Assembly (NCBI GenBank): GCA_016931225.1
Contig: JAFGFE010000004.1
Coordinates: forward strand, 1 to 53,433
Direction of reading: 5' to 3'
DNA from: Candidatus Zymogenaceae bacterium
Lineage (GTDB): Bacteria; Desulfobacterota; Zymogenia; Zymogenales; Zymogenaceae
Length of the DNA stretch: 53,433 nucleotides
Under the pieces are notes generated by a model that did no database searches, was not told where the DNA came from, and saw only the letters and a program-made list of their open reading frames with translations. The first letter of the stretch is position 1. Each line of letters starts with the position of its first letter. Of the stretch, positions 8,077 to 17,117 are shown piece after piece. Made by a program: the position numbers and the translations under genes.

Positions 8077-8793
8077 ATGAGACGAATCTTGATCCTTCTT
8101 CTCTTCTGTGCCGGTCTTTGTGTGTACGCGGCATACGCGCAGTCCGCCCGGGATCTGAACACCACGGGATTCCGCCTCTACACGGAGGGACGCTATGTGG
8201 AGGCGCTGGACTATTTCGGGAAAGCCATCGAGGCTGATCCCTCATACGTCCTGGCCCAGTACAACTACGCCTGCACCCTGGGTGTTCTCAGAGATATAGG
8301 TCCGGAATTTGTCTGCCGGTATGACACCTATAAATGGCGTATCCTCGATTACCTGGAGGAGTCGATACGATTGGATCCCGGCCGTCTGGATCGGATGAAG
8401 GATGATCCCGACCTTGCGTGTGTGCACGATACCTTTCGCTACCAGCGGCTTCTGGGCCTAAACCCGGATGATCCCGAGGACGCCCTGTTGATCCTCAAAG
8501 AAGTATCGTGGTACGCGTTCAACGCCGGGGCCTACGGCCCGGTCGGCGGGATTGATTTTCACGAAGACGGCACATTGACCCTCTGGGAGCTGGATGTGAC
8601 GACCGCAAAGGTCAAGCGCATCGAGCATACGGGATTATACAGCGTATCCGATACCGGGATGGAAATAGTCCTTGACGATCCTCTCTCGGGACGCAGGAGA
8701 TTCTCCCTGGAGCTCTCCATTGACGGAGTTTTGTCTGTTCCCGGCCTTCCCTTTCAGCCCTTCATCGACGATCCCCGGGACTGCGAGGCGTAA
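8077..8793 (+). CDS. secreted TPR-containing protein
   Basis: The 238-residue product has a signal peptide (RRILILLLFCAGLCVYAAYA, likely cleaved before Gln) and then one or two TPR helices (GFRLYTEGRYVEALDYFGKAIEADPSYVLAQYNYA). The second half is beta-rich, with a repeated pattern of short strands, and resembles no family I know. TPRs suggest a periplasmic protein-protein interaction role. I took ATG 8077 as the start because the signal peptide begins there; the frame remains open upstream over the divergent tautomerase. The ribosome site is weak. Confidence 0.75.
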   Translation: MRRILILLLFCAGLCVYAAYAQSARDLNTTGFRLYTEGRYVEALDYFGKAIEADPSYVLAQYNYACTLGVLRDIGPEFVCRYDTYKWRILDYLEESIRLDPGRLDRMKDDPDLACVHDTFRYQRLLGLNPDDPEDALLILKEVSWYAFNAGAYGPVGGIDFHEDGTLTLWELDVTTAKVKRIEHTGLYSVSDTGMEIVLDDPLSGRRRFSLELSIDGVLSVPGLPFQPFIDDPRDCEA

Positions 8794-8924
8794 AACGGCG
8801 CTTTTCCCTCTATATGGAAAAGTCCTTGACTCGACCGGTATATCGGTGCATTATATATCTGATCGTCTCGTCGCCCGAACAGCGAACGACGTATCTCCCT
8901 TATCATATTGTTTTTGTGTCTTAC

Positions 8925-9992
8925 ATGGTCGATTGCATCAGCTTCGCCCCGGCCACCACGGCTAATGTCGGCCCCGGATACGATATCATGGGATACGCGT
9001 TGATGTGGCTGGGTGATTTCTGCCTGGTCGAGAAGGTAGAACAGCAGGGCGATCCCATCCTGTGGCGCGGCGTTGCCGGCCCTATGTCCCCGTTTCTTCA
9101 AAACCTCAAACCCGAAAGAAACGCCGCGTTCGCGGCGGCTCGCTACGCCTTCATGCGTCTGAGAGAACATTACGATCTGGACTTCAATCTCTCACTGACG
9201 CTCCACAAATACATGCCCATCGGCTCCGGCTTGGGATCATCATCGGCCAGCACCGTTGCGGCGGTAAAGGGGGTGCTGGCGGCGGCCGAAAGGGAACTCC
9301 CCCAAAACGACATTATCGACGCCCTCCTTTTGGGGGAGGAAACCGCATGCGGCACCGGCCACCCGGACAACGTCATCCCGTCGTACTTCGGTGGATTTTT
9401 CCTGATGATGAGCGAAAACTACGACGACCTCCCCGCCGGTGAAAAGCGATTTCACCGTATCAAGGGGGGAGAGAACCTCGTCTCCATCATCGTCAAGCCG
9501 GATGTTTCGCTGAACACCAGCGAATCCCGGGCCGCCCTGAATAATCACATACGCCGCTCGTTTTTGGAGATGCGGGGATTCGAGCCGGTGGATATCCTCT
9601 CACTGGTCAGGCAGCAGTCCATCAAGGCCGCCGAGGCAGTGCTCTCCTACCAGTCAGACGACATCCGACGATTAGGGGCCATTATGCGAAACAACGATCT
9701 TCTTGAGATACCCAGGGGGTCTTTGATCCCCCGATTCAGGGAGGTCAAAGGGGCGGCCCTGTCCGCCGGGGCGTACGGCTGTTCCATCGCCGGTTCCGGC
9801 CCGTCGATGGTCGCCATTACCGACGACGAGACAAAAGCCGTCGCCATCAGGGACGCCATGCAGGATGCCTTCGGCGAGGTCCCCTCCCGATGGCTCATCT
9901 CACCGGTTAACAACGAAGGGGCGGTCATTGTCGATGATATCGAGACATTCCTCGCCGACTGCCGACCCCATACCGATATGCTGCCGACATGA
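8925..9992 (+). CDS. thrB: homoserine kinase
   Basis: The 355-residue protein is a GHMP-family kinase and is best called homoserine kinase, which makes O-phosphohomoserine for threonine synthesis. Visible motifs are the N-terminal APATTANVGPGYDIMGYAL, the ATP-binding loop PIGSGLGSSSASTVAAVKG and the C-terminal GCSIAGSGPSMVAI. It is somewhat longer than the usual 300-320 residues. ATG 8925 begins the homologous part, but the site before it is poor; an in-frame GTG at 8916 is an alternative. No threonine synthase or homoserine dehydrogenase gene is adjacent. A possible -35 TTGACT lies at 8826. Confidence 0.9.
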   Translation: MVDCISFAPATTANVGPGYDIMGYALMWLGDFCLVEKVEQQGDPILWRGVAGPMSPFLQNLKPERNAAFAAARYAFMRLREHYDLDFNLSLTLHKYMPIGSGLGSSSASTVAAVKGVLAAAERELPQNDIIDALLLGEETACGTGHPDNVIPSYFGGFFLMMSENYDDLPAGEKRFHRIKGGENLVSIIVKPDVSLNTSESRAALNNHIRRSFLEMRGFEPVDILSLVRQQSIKAAEAVLSYQSDDIRRLGAIMRNNDLLEIPRGSLIPRFREVKGAALSAGAYGCSIAGSGPSMVAITDDETKAVAIRDAMQDAFGEVPSRWLISPVNNEGAVIVDDIETFLADCRPHTDMLPT

Positions 9993-10058
9993 AAATGTTG
10001 AGACTGAAATGCGCTACAATACAATATTTTCTTCAAGTGAATGCGAAGGACACAGACT

Positions 10059-11561
10059 ATGGCAGACTATGACGTAATTGTTATTGGAGCGGGGCTGGGC
10101 GGTTTGAGCCTCGGGGCTGTAATGGCAAAACGAGGCAGGAAGACGCTGGTTGTCGAACAGAGTCCCCGGGTGGGCGGATACTGCTCCACCTTTGAGCGGG
10201 ACGGGTTTCGTTTCGACATCGGCGCATCCATCATCGAGATCATCGACGTTATCGACGTATGCTTCAAGGAGCTGGGAACGTCGGTATTCAACGAGGTGGA
10301 AATGGTGCCCCTTGAACCGATCTACACCATCAAGTTCAAGGACGGCACACAGATGAGGTATCCGACTTCCAAGGAGGAGACCGCCGAGGAATTCAGTAAG
10401 ATATCCCCAAAAGACGCCGAGGGATGGCTGAAGTTCGCCGACTACATGCAGGGTTTTTTGGACACGGCCCTGACGGGATTTTTCCTGGAGCCGGCGAATA
10501 CCCTGACCGACATGCTCAAGATGTTCCTGAAGACGCCGAAGCTATTCTCGTACATGCCGCTGTTCAACATGAACTATCAGGACGTTCTCAGGAAATATTT
10601 CACACACCCGAAGGTACAGGAGGCCCTGGCCTTCCAATCGAACTTCATGGGCCTCCCCCCGGAGCTTTGCCCCGGTCACATGACCATGCTCCCCTGGGCG
10701 GAACACAACGGCTTCTTCTACAGCAAGGGAGGCATGATCGCCATTCCCGAGGCCCTCAGAAGGGTCGGTGAACGACACGGGATGGAGGTCATGCTCGATA
10801 CCGAGGTGAAGAGCCTCATGATACGGAACGGCAGGGCCGAGGGTGTATCCCTCGCGTCCGGGGAGCAGATATCCGCCGAGGTGGTGGTCTCGAACATCAA
10901 CGCAAAAAGCCTCTACTTCGACCTGGTGGGAGAGGAACACCTGGGCTCAATGGTCCGAAAGGGTCTGCAGAGCCTCCAGCCCTCCACGGCGGCCCTGATG
11001 CTCTACCTCGGCCTGGATTCAAAGCCGGAGCTGTCCGCTCATCATACCCTGTGTACCCTCCCCGTGGAGGCCCTGAACGACTACTACTGGGACGTGTACA
11101 AGCAGGGGAAACTCCCGGACGAGCAGTTCGGCCTCATCAGCTGGACGTCGCTCTCGGACTCGAACAACGCCCCGAAGGGGAACCATACGGTGGTGATGAC
11201 CCTGGCCTGTCCCAACGATCTGGCCACAGACAGCTGGGACGCCGTACGGGAGCGGGTAATCGATGAAACAATAGATTTCATGTCGAAAACCTACGTCCCC
11301 GGGCTGAAAAACCAGGTGAAGACCGCCATCCTGGGCACCCCTCTGGACTACGAGAGAAACCTCCTCGCACCCAAGGGGGCCATATACATGTTCCACCAGG
11401 ACGTCGCCACGTCCACGGTGTTTCGCCCGGCGTCCCGATCGAAGAGCATCAAGGGGCTGTACCTGACCGGTGCGTCCACCCACCCCGGCGGCGGCATCCC
11501 GTCGGTCATGGCATCGGGTATGATCGCCGCGGGACTGATCGAAAAATACGAAAAGATATAA
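10059..11561 (+). CDS. CrtI-like FAD-dependent oxidoreductase (phytoene desaturase family)
   Basis: The 500-residue protein starts with the dinucleotide-binding motif VIVIGAGLGGLSLGAVMAKRG and continues VVEQSPRVGGYCSTFERDGFRFDIGAS, the pattern of carotenoid desaturases and related isomerases. The C-terminus carries the second FAD contact, GLYLTGASTHPGGGIPSVMASGMIAA. Family members act on phytoene, retinoids or other polyenes at the membrane. No crtB, crtE or other carotenoid gene is in the window, so the substrate is open. AAGGA lies eight bases before ATG 10059. A 49-aa membrane peptide gene follows 13 bases after the stop. Confidence 0.85.
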   Translation: MADYDVIVIGAGLGGLSLGAVMAKRGRKTLVVEQSPRVGGYCSTFERDGFRFDIGASIIEIIDVIDVCFKELGTSVFNEVEMVPLEPIYTIKFKDGTQMRYPTSKEETAEEFSKISPKDAEGWLKFADYMQGFLDTALTGFFLEPANTLTDMLKMFLKTPKLFSYMPLFNMNYQDVLRKYFTHPKVQEALAFQSNFMGLPPELCPGHMTMLPWAEHNGFFYSKGGMIAIPEALRRVGERHGMEVMLDTEVKSLMIRNGRAEGVSLASGEQISAEVVVSNINAKSLYFDLVGEEHLGSMVRKGLQSLQPSTAALMLYLGLDSKPELSAHHTLCTLPVEALNDYYWDVYKQGKLPDEQFGLISWTSLSDSNNAPKGNHTVVMTLACPNDLATDSWDAVRERVIDETIDFMSKTYVPGLKNQVKTAILGTPLDYERNLLAPKGAIYMFHQDVATSTVFRPASRSKSIKGLYLTGASTHPGGGIPSVMASGMIAAGLIEKYEKI

Positions 11562-11574
11562 AGAGACACACGAT

Positions 11575-11724
11575 ATGAAAGCACTCGTTATCATCGCATG
11601 TATTGTGGGGGGGATCATCCTCCTGGGCGCGATCTATTATCTCACCCTCAACAAAGGGAGAAGACGCTTTCTGAGGGAACAGATCAGCCAGTCGCGCTAT
11701 ATGCTGCCCCGCTACTTTGTATAG
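11575..11724 (+). CDS. 49-residue single-span membrane peptide
   Basis: This short frame is placed 13 bases behind the CrtI-like gene. It has one hydrophobic helix near residues 3-24 (ALVIIACIVGGIILLGAIYY) followed by a positively charged cytoplasmic tail, LNKGRRRFLREQISQSRYML. The AAAGAGAC upstream gives only a modest ribosome site. The clean membrane-plus-basic-tail design and tight spacing suggest a real gene, perhaps an anchor or accessory for the oxidoreductase. I do not recognise it. Confidence 0.55.
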   Translation: MKALVIIACIVGGIILLGAIYYLTLNKGRRRFLREQISQSRYMLPRYFV

Positions 11725-12269
11725 AGAGACGCCCTGCCGGCATTTCGTGTCGACGGGGCGTGAAAACTCCCCGATGACTATCTGTACGGCGGTGTGTTAT
11801 CGCCAATAGTCGCCCGCCGGGTTATCGGTTACATCCGGTGATGGCCGGTTGGATCGAGCGTCATTATCGGCGATTGCAGTGAGGGGCGCGGATTGTTTTC
11901 GGTAACCAAATAGCACGTCACTCTCACCACCCTCGGTGATTGCAGATCGTATTGTGGCCTATTGCCGATGTTTATCGGCTGGGTCATATAGTATTGCCTG
12001 CGATTCCGAGCCGATGGCGCATTCTGTTATTCTCGACCACCCTGATGGCGCTCGTACAACGTCACCACCCAACCGAGACGGCTTCAATCGACTCGATGAT
12101 GTTTGTCCGGTGGCCTCGCCCGGCTTCAGCAGAAGTGGTGTTGTTCAGGCGCAGCGTACATAGATACTCAAAACATCGTATCGAAAAAACGCCCCGACAC
12201 AACCGGTGCCGGGGCGAAATTCGTTTTATGGAAACGGCGAATCGATTCCTTGCGGTCTATTCCGTCCGA
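11725..12269. other. intergenic region without convincing genes
   Basis: Two overlapping open frames cross 11936-12163 and 11940-12608 on the plus strand, but neither has a ribosome site or a familiar composition. A weak hairpin (arms ACGCCC at 11729-11734 and GGGCGT at 11756-11761) may end the oxidoreductase transcript. The terminator of the MFS gene lies at the right edge. Confidence 0.4.
12184..12216 (-). terminator. rho-independent terminator of the MFS gene
   Basis: Read on the minus strand, an 11-bp stem with one mismatch (12190-12200 with 12206-12216) is followed by six T residues (complement of 12184-12189). It lies 54 bases after the stop of the MFS permease. Confidence 0.85.
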
Positions 12270-13577
12270 TTATTCCGCTTCTTTCAGGGTAACCTTGGCG
12301 ACCTTGTCCAGGTCTCGCTTGTAATAGAACGAGCCGATAAAGAAGACGATCGCACCCAAGAGGGCGAATATCGGAAGCATCTGGAACGCCGGGAGCAGAT
12401 CGCCGCCGTGTTTATCCGAGACAGCACCGATGAACAGCGGGCTCAGAGAATAGCCCAGGGCCATCATAAAGAACTGGGCAAGGCCGTAAGAGAACGACCT
12501 GAGCCCCGGATGCACCACGTCCTGGGTGACGGCGGAGCCGCCGGCGGCGAACATGGGCGCGAAGAACCCGAACGCCAGCAGAAAAAAATACTGGGGCTTC
12601 CCATCTAGGAATGAAAACGCGATGAACACGCACAGGCCCGCAAGGAGCGACGTGAGGGCGGGAATGCTCATCCGGGCGTGGATCATCCGCTTTCTGATCT
12701 TGTCGATGACGATCCCTCCCACCGGCGCGCCGATGATGGCCAGAAGAAAGACGATGGACGTCTTGAGGCCCGCCTCGTCCATGGGAAGATCCTCGGTGCG
12801 GTTATAGTAGGACGGGAGCCAGTTCATCAGCCCGGTTGTGACGAACGTATTGCCCACGTATCCGACGTAGGTCAAGAGAACCGTCGGATTTCCCAGGAAT
12901 TCCTTGGCGATGTCACCGAATCCCATCGATTTGACGACTCTCCCCTGTGCTTCGTGGGATTCCTTGACCATCCTGACGGTCTTGTAATCCTTGACGAAAA
13001 AGAAGAGAAGCGCGATAAAGAGCCCCGGTACGGCCATGAAGCCGAAGGCGTAGCGCCAGCCCAGGCTCTCGGCGATCACCCCCCCCACCACCACACCCAC
13101 CGCGGTGCCCAGGGGGATGGCGGCGGTAAAAAAGCCGTTCATCGACGCCCGCTTTTCCTCGGGGAAGTATGCGGCGATCATCGCGTGTCCGCCGGAGGTA
13201 TAGGCGGCCTCTCCCATGCCCACGAGAGAGCGCATGACGAAAAGCTGCTTGAAATTCTTCGTGAAGGCGCACGCCGCCGTGGCGAAGCTCCAGAGCACCC
13301 CCATCAGGCCGATGGTCTTCTTTCTGCTCCAGCGATCCACCATGATCGACACTGGAAAGACGAATACGGTCATCATCAACGTCACGATGGACGCAAACCA
13401 CCCGCACTGGGTATCGGTCAGCCCCCATTCCGCCTTGAGAAACGGAAAGAGAGACGCCACGACCATGCGATCCACATAGTTGAATACATACAGTACAAAC
13501 AGCAACACGAAGACGTAGTAGGCGTATTTTTTCGTTACCTGAAAATCTTTGCCGTCTGCATTGAGGTGTTCGGACAT
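12270..13577 (-). CDS. MFS transporter, 12-helix permease
   Basis: The 435-residue protein has the MFS pattern of twelve hydrophobic helices. Signatures include NYVDRMVVASLFPFLKAEW at the first loop, the motif-A-like DRWSRKKTIGLMGVLWS after helix 2, and RSLVGMGEAAYTSGGHAM in helices 4-5, which resembles the anion:cation or Spns/hexuronate type sub-families. The substrate is unknown. ATG 13577 is preceded by GGAGGAG; ATG or alternative codons upstream add only a short MLFLYWRSH. It stands alone with its own terminator. Confidence 0.88.
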   Translation of the reverse strand: MSEHLNADGKDFQVTKKYAYYVFVLLFVLYVFNYVDRMVVASLFPFLKAEWGLTDTQCGWFASIVTLMMTVFVFPVSIMVDRWSRKKTIGLMGVLWSFATAACAFTKNFKQLFVMRSLVGMGEAAYTSGGHAMIAAYFPEEKRASMNGFFTAAIPLGTAVGVVVGGVIAESLGWRYAFGFMAVPGLFIALLFFFVKDYKTVRMVKESHEAQGRVVKSMGFGDIAKEFLGNPTVLLTYVGYVGNTFVTTGLMNWLPSYYNRTEDLPMDEAGLKTSIVFLLAIIGAPVGGIVIDKIRKRMIHARMSIPALTSLLAGLCVFIAFSFLDGKPQYFFLLAFGFFAPMFAAGGSAVTQDVVHPGLRSFSYGLAQFFMMALGYSLSPLFIGAVSDKHGGDLLPAFQMLPIFALLGAIVFFIGSFYYKRDLDKVAKVTLKEAE

Positions 13578-13913
13578 ATGACTCCTCCAATAAAGAAATA
13601 ACATGTATTATCGACATCGATTCAGGCCGGTGTGCCGTGCCCGTATTTCGATGCGGTGTATCGTGATGTGAGGGATTACAATGTGAGGGATTCGAGTGGA
13701 AGCCGTTTACGAAACCGAAGCGACAGTCGCATAATGAGAGAAAGTATCCCCAGGAGTGAAGAAATAATACAGTATCCGATATCCTCAATCAAGATAAATA
13801 TTCGTTTTCGCACCGATATGCCGTCTTTTCACCGTCATCTCATACGCTGCCGACGTCCATACCTTGCAGATGTCCTCTCCGTATGATACAAAGGAGAAGA
13901 CGACGATACGGAT
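13578..13913. other. divergent intergenic region
   Basis: This stretch separates the leftward MFS gene from the rightward secreted-protein gene and should hold both promoters. I see no strong promoter hexamers, palindromes or small genes. Confidence 0.4.
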
Positions 13914-14495
13914 ATGACGATGAAGAGACGAATCAACACCAGATGGCTCATCCCGGCGCTCATCGCGGCGGCCGGCCTTTGGGGGACGGCCGCTCGTGCG
14001 GAACGAGCGCCGACGGATTTCATTACTATTTCCAATGAGCGAATAGAAATAACCGGGTCTGACCGGCTTGTTGTATCATGGGAATTTACGGCCGAGACGG
14101 AATCCCTCAGACTGACCCGGGAGGCCATGGAAGACGCAATCGTCACGGTACTGTACGAGGTTCGGCTTTTTGAACGGGACGGCACCCCGGCGGCGGTCAT
14201 ACCGGCCGCGGTCATCGACCCCCGGGACGGGGACAACGAAACCACCACCCATGAGACGATATTCTTCAACGATGAAGATTTCTTCATCATGCGGGAGAAC
14301 GCCCTGATGTTCTCCATGGATGCGTCCGATTTCGATATCGTCTCCGCCTACGGCACTGGAGAGGTCTCCGGCAGGTTCACGAAGGAGATATCGGGTACGG
14401 CCCGCATCGATACACCGCGAAGCTTTTCTATCCGCAAGACGGTAATCACCGTGACCGAGGTGTTCCTGTCTCTCCCCACGGACCAGGATCAGTGA
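13914..14495 (+). CDS. secreted protein of unknown function
   Basis: The 193-residue product starts with a clear signal peptide (RRINTRWLIPALIAAAGLWG, cleavage likely after ARA). The mature region is acidic and beta-rich, with no cysteines and no motif I recognise. A good AAGGAGA lies at 13891-13897, about 16 bases before ATG 13914, which is farther than usual, so the start is not certain; ATG 13920 is another in-frame choice. Confidence 0.65.
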   Translation: MTMKRRINTRWLIPALIAAAGLWGTAARAERAPTDFITISNERIEITGSDRLVVSWEFTAETESLRLTREAMEDAIVTVLYEVRLFERDGTPAAVIPAAVIDPRDGDNETTTHETIFFNDEDFFIMRENALMFSMDASDFDIVSAYGTGEVSGRFTKEISGTARIDTPRSFSIRKTVITVTEVFLSLPTDQDQ

Positions 14496-14632
14496 CCGGA
14501 CCTTCTGTGCACGTCTTTATGTGATTTTTTTCCATGACTATTCCGGACTTAAAACACGGGGCCGGTTCCCCGGCTGCACCGCAGCACGACGGATCGCCGG
14601 CCATCCAGGAGGATGTGCGATGCCGTAACGAG

Positions 14633-15118
14633 CTATGGGACCGCGTCAGCCTTTTGTGATGTCGAGAGGGAATCCGGAGACGTCTCCCGCCCATCAGGAA
14701 GACGATCTCGATCGTACTGAAGCATGGCGTAAAAAAAGACCGTCTTTCCCAGAAACAGCACAATCCCCAGGGCGATCGACCACCAGATATCGTTCTTCCA
14801 CAAACACCAGACGAAGATCCCAGCCATGAGCACCCGAATCAACTGGAACACGCCGCGGCCGAGACATCCGGCGGCGGCCAGCCAGTAATACCTCCCCCGG
14901 GCCGCCCGGATGAAGACGCTGTTCTCGTTTCGGGGTGGGGGAATGATCCAGGGAACCAGCGCCGTCGCCGCCGACAGCAGAAACAGCCACCATATTTTGT
15001 GATGCCAGAGTGCGTAGAAGGTCCCCGCAGCAATGATATGATAGGTCACGACGCTGGCCGCGTTGAGCTTGCTCTCATTCAATCGCTGTCGAATTGTCTT
15101 TCCATCCGTTCGTGTCAT
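14633..15118 (-). CDS. small integral membrane protein of unknown function
   Basis: The 161-residue product has about four hydrophobic helices rich in tryptophan, for example IIAAGTFYALWHHKIWWLFL, GRGVFQLIRVLMAGIFVWCL and IWWSIALGIVLFLGKTVFFY. The C-terminal 25 residues are polar and cytoplasmic-like. No family is recognised. ATG 15118 is favoured over ATG 15157 because AGGGG precedes it. Its gene ends 137 bases from the convergent secreted-protein gene. Confidence 0.65.
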   Translation of the reverse strand: MTRTDGKTIRQRLNESKLNAASVVTYHIIAAGTFYALWHHKIWWLFLLSAATALVPWIIPPPRNENSVFIRAARGRYYWLAAAGCLGRGVFQLIRVLMAGIFVWCLWKNDIWWSIALGIVLFLGKTVFFYAMLQYDRDRLPDGRETSPDSLSTSQKADAVP

Positions 15119-15442
15119 CGCCCCTAAAATCTCCCCCAAATTGGATCCGAATATCATACCATACTTTACCGCCGCGACACTTTTTCGATTGTCTTTCTTC
15201 CAAAAGTCTGATACATAATGCTCTCGTCAGGGGGGGAAGCGAGGGGCCGAAATGTGTTGTGATGCGCAGTTATGTATATCGTCCACGCCCCCCACCCCGC
15301 CACCAGGTGGCTCTGCACTGCCGACCGCATTGTGAAAGAGACATATCACCGCTCCGGATGCATCCGGGCGCATGATATCGTGAAACGGTCGAACGATCCC
15401 GCTTTGTGCGAACATCTTTTGAGAGGTCAGACGAACATTCCG
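15119..15442. other. divergent promoter region
   Basis: This separates the small membrane protein from the sugar-symporter gene. TTGTCT at 15189-15194 and TACATA at 15212-15217, with a 17-base spacer, are a possible rightward promoter. The open frame upstream of 15443 has no ribosome site and does not look like protein. Confidence 0.35.
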
Positions 15443-16813
15443 ATGAGTGATTACACAACCCCGTCCGATACAGAAATCGTCCCCACGGGAATGAAGATCG
15501 GATACGGCGTGGGAGATTTCGCCCACAGCCTGGCCTTCAATCTGCCCGCCTTTTACCTGATTTATTTTTATACCGACGTGTTTCACCTGCCGGCGGCGGC
15601 TGCGGGACTGGTTGTCTTCATCGCAAAGCTCTGGGACGCGGGCGTTTCCCCGACGATGGGCTACCTGGTCGATCATACCAAGAGCCGCTGGGGCAACAAG
15701 CGCCCGTATCTCCTCTTTGGCCCCCTGCCGGTGGCGATATCCATCGTGCTTCTCTTTTACTGCCCGGATATCGGCGGGTCTTTTGCCCGGACCGCCTATG
15801 CGCTGATCACATTCATGCTGTTTTGCACCCTCATGACCATGATCACCGTCCCCTACGGCGCCCTGACACCGGCCCTGACCACAGACTCACACCAGAGGGC
15901 GGTCCTGAGCGCATACCGAATGGTCTTCGCCGTCGTGGGAACGCTGGTGGGGGCCGGGGCCACCATGCCCCTGGTGGGACTTCTGGGGGCGGGTTCTGTC
16001 AATCTTGGATTTCGAAGAGTCGGATTCCTGTTCGGTGCGATAGTTCTAACGATCGTCCTCATCACCTTCGCCACGGTAAAAGAACGCATACAGACAGAAA
16101 TCCAACGCTCGTCCTTCAGGGAGACCCTCTCTCTCATCCGGAAGAACAAACCCTTTCTCATCCTCGCAGCCGGGGTGATGATGTACCAGATAGCCATCAA
16201 CACCATGAGCGGCGTCGTCGTCTACTATTTCAAGTACAACCTGCACGCGGAGCACCTGGTCCCGGTGGCGTTCATCACCATGCTGGGAACATCCGCATGT
16301 TCCATCCCGCTGTTTTTGTACATATCAAAAAAGCGGGGGAAAAGATTCGCCTATAACTTCGGCATGGGGATCATGGCGGCCATGTCCGTGCCCCTCTTTT
16401 TCTTCGGCGAAAATAACATCGCAGTGTCCCTGGTGATATTCGTAATCGTGGGCATAGGCGTTGCCACGGTATACCTCTCTCCCTGGTCCATGATTCCGGA
16501 CACGGTGGAATATCTGGAATGGAAGACCGGACACCGCCGAGAGGGGATGCATTACGGATTCTTTCAGTTCGCATTCAAACTCTCTGTGGCGATTCCCGGC
16601 GCAATGGCGGGCCTCGTGCTTCGAATTGTGGGATACGTCCCGAATGAAGAGCAGACGGATTTGGCGCTCCTGGGAATCAAGCTGCTCCTCACCTTCATTC
16701 CGCTGATGTTCGTATTCATCGGCATGTACCTGATCTCCCGCTATCCCATCGATGATCAATTCCACAAGCGTATGGTTTCCGACATCGCCTTAAGAAAGGC
16801 CTCCGAATCCTGA
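15443..16813 (+). CDS. GPH-family (MelB-like) sugar:cation symporter
   Basis: The 456-residue membrane protein matches the glycoside-pentoside-hexuronide:cation symporters. Typical features are IGYGVGDFAHSLAFNLPAFYLIYFYTDVF at the start, the WDAGVSPTMGYLVDHTKSRWGNKRPYLL loop with the family's aspartates and RWG-RPY motif, and VPYGALTPALTTDSHQRAVLSAYRM in the middle. Another family hallmark, DTVEYLEWKTGHRREGMHYG, is in the C-terminal half. It would import a glycoside or related compound with Na+ or H+. No glycosidase gene is nearby, so the substrate is open. GAGAGG lies about 15 bases before ATG 15443, which is a little far. Confidence 0.9.
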   Translation: MSDYTTPSDTEIVPTGMKIGYGVGDFAHSLAFNLPAFYLIYFYTDVFHLPAAAAGLVVFIAKLWDAGVSPTMGYLVDHTKSRWGNKRPYLLFGPLPVAISIVLLFYCPDIGGSFARTAYALITFMLFCTLMTMITVPYGALTPALTTDSHQRAVLSAYRMVFAVVGTLVGAGATMPLVGLLGAGSVNLGFRRVGFLFGAIVLTIVLITFATVKERIQTEIQRSSFRETLSLIRKNKPFLILAAGVMMYQIAINTMSGVVVYYFKYNLHAEHLVPVAFITMLGTSACSIPLFLYISKKRGKRFAYNFGMGIMAAMSVPLFFFGENNIAVSLVIFVIVGIGVATVYLSPWSMIPDTVEYLEWKTGHRREGMHYGFFQFAFKLSVAIPGAMAGLVLRIVGYVPNEEQTDLALLGIKLLLTFIPLMFVFIGMYLISRYPIDDQFHKRMVSDIALRKASES

Positions 16814-16874
16814 TACTCTCACGCTGACCCGTTCATGTGTCCGGTCCTTACGTCGAAACGACACACCGGTACCC

Positions 16875-16903
16875 TTGACATATCGGAAAATAATGGCTAT
16901 AAT
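16875..16903 (+). promoter_or_regulatory. perfect consensus sigma-70 promoter
   Basis: TTGACA at 16875-16880 and TATAAT at 16898-16903 are separated by exactly 17 bases. This is the textbook optimum and predicts very strong, largely constitutive initiation near 16910. The transcript ends at the terminator at 17118-17151, giving an RNA of about 240 bases. Confidence 0.88.
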
Positions 16904-17031
16904 TATTGTAGTAATTTGGTGAGGGCGATCGGCATAAGACGGTACACGTGACGAGGTCTCGCACACAGTGCCGCGGCCGTTCGTCACCGAAATGATCGGA
17001 CGCTCGTTACACCTTTTCCAAGGAGGTTTGC

Positions 17032-17094
17032 ATGAAGCGTTTTATGGTCCCCAGGGTTGCCCATTGTTCTGAGGGCTGCCCACCGATGTCCTGA
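17032..17094 (+). CDS. 20-residue microprotein or leader peptide
   Basis: The frame encodes a basic 20-residue peptide, MKRFMVPRVAHCSEGCPPMS, with two cysteines. AAGGAGG at 17020-17026 sits five bases before ATG 17032, an ideal site. The frame lies inside a transcript with a consensus promoter and a terminator, and no other gene follows on that strand, so it is not a simple attenuator leader for an adjacent operon. Part of the ribosome site can pair with CCTT upstream, which could make translation conditional. Whether the peptide is made is unproven. Confidence 0.45.
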   Translation: MKRFMVPRVAHCSEGCPPMS

Positions 17095-17117
17095 GCAGGA
17101 CGTAAAAAGGCTCAGAG

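Noticed and set aside
11936-12163. 75-codon and overlapping longer plus-strand frames
   Set aside because: They have no ribosome site and no consistent protein-like pattern, and one frame runs into the MFS terminator and antisense region.
12678-13601. 307-codon frame opposite the MFS gene
   Set aside because: It is rich in His, Arg and Gly, as expected for the reverse strand of a membrane-protein gene, and has no ribosome site.
17092-17094. In-frame TGA of the 20-codon frame as a selenocysteine codon
   Set aside because: The only hairpin nearby (GTCCTGAGCAGGAC) contains the TGA itself, so no SECIS in the right place follows, and the read-through sequence does not look like protein.
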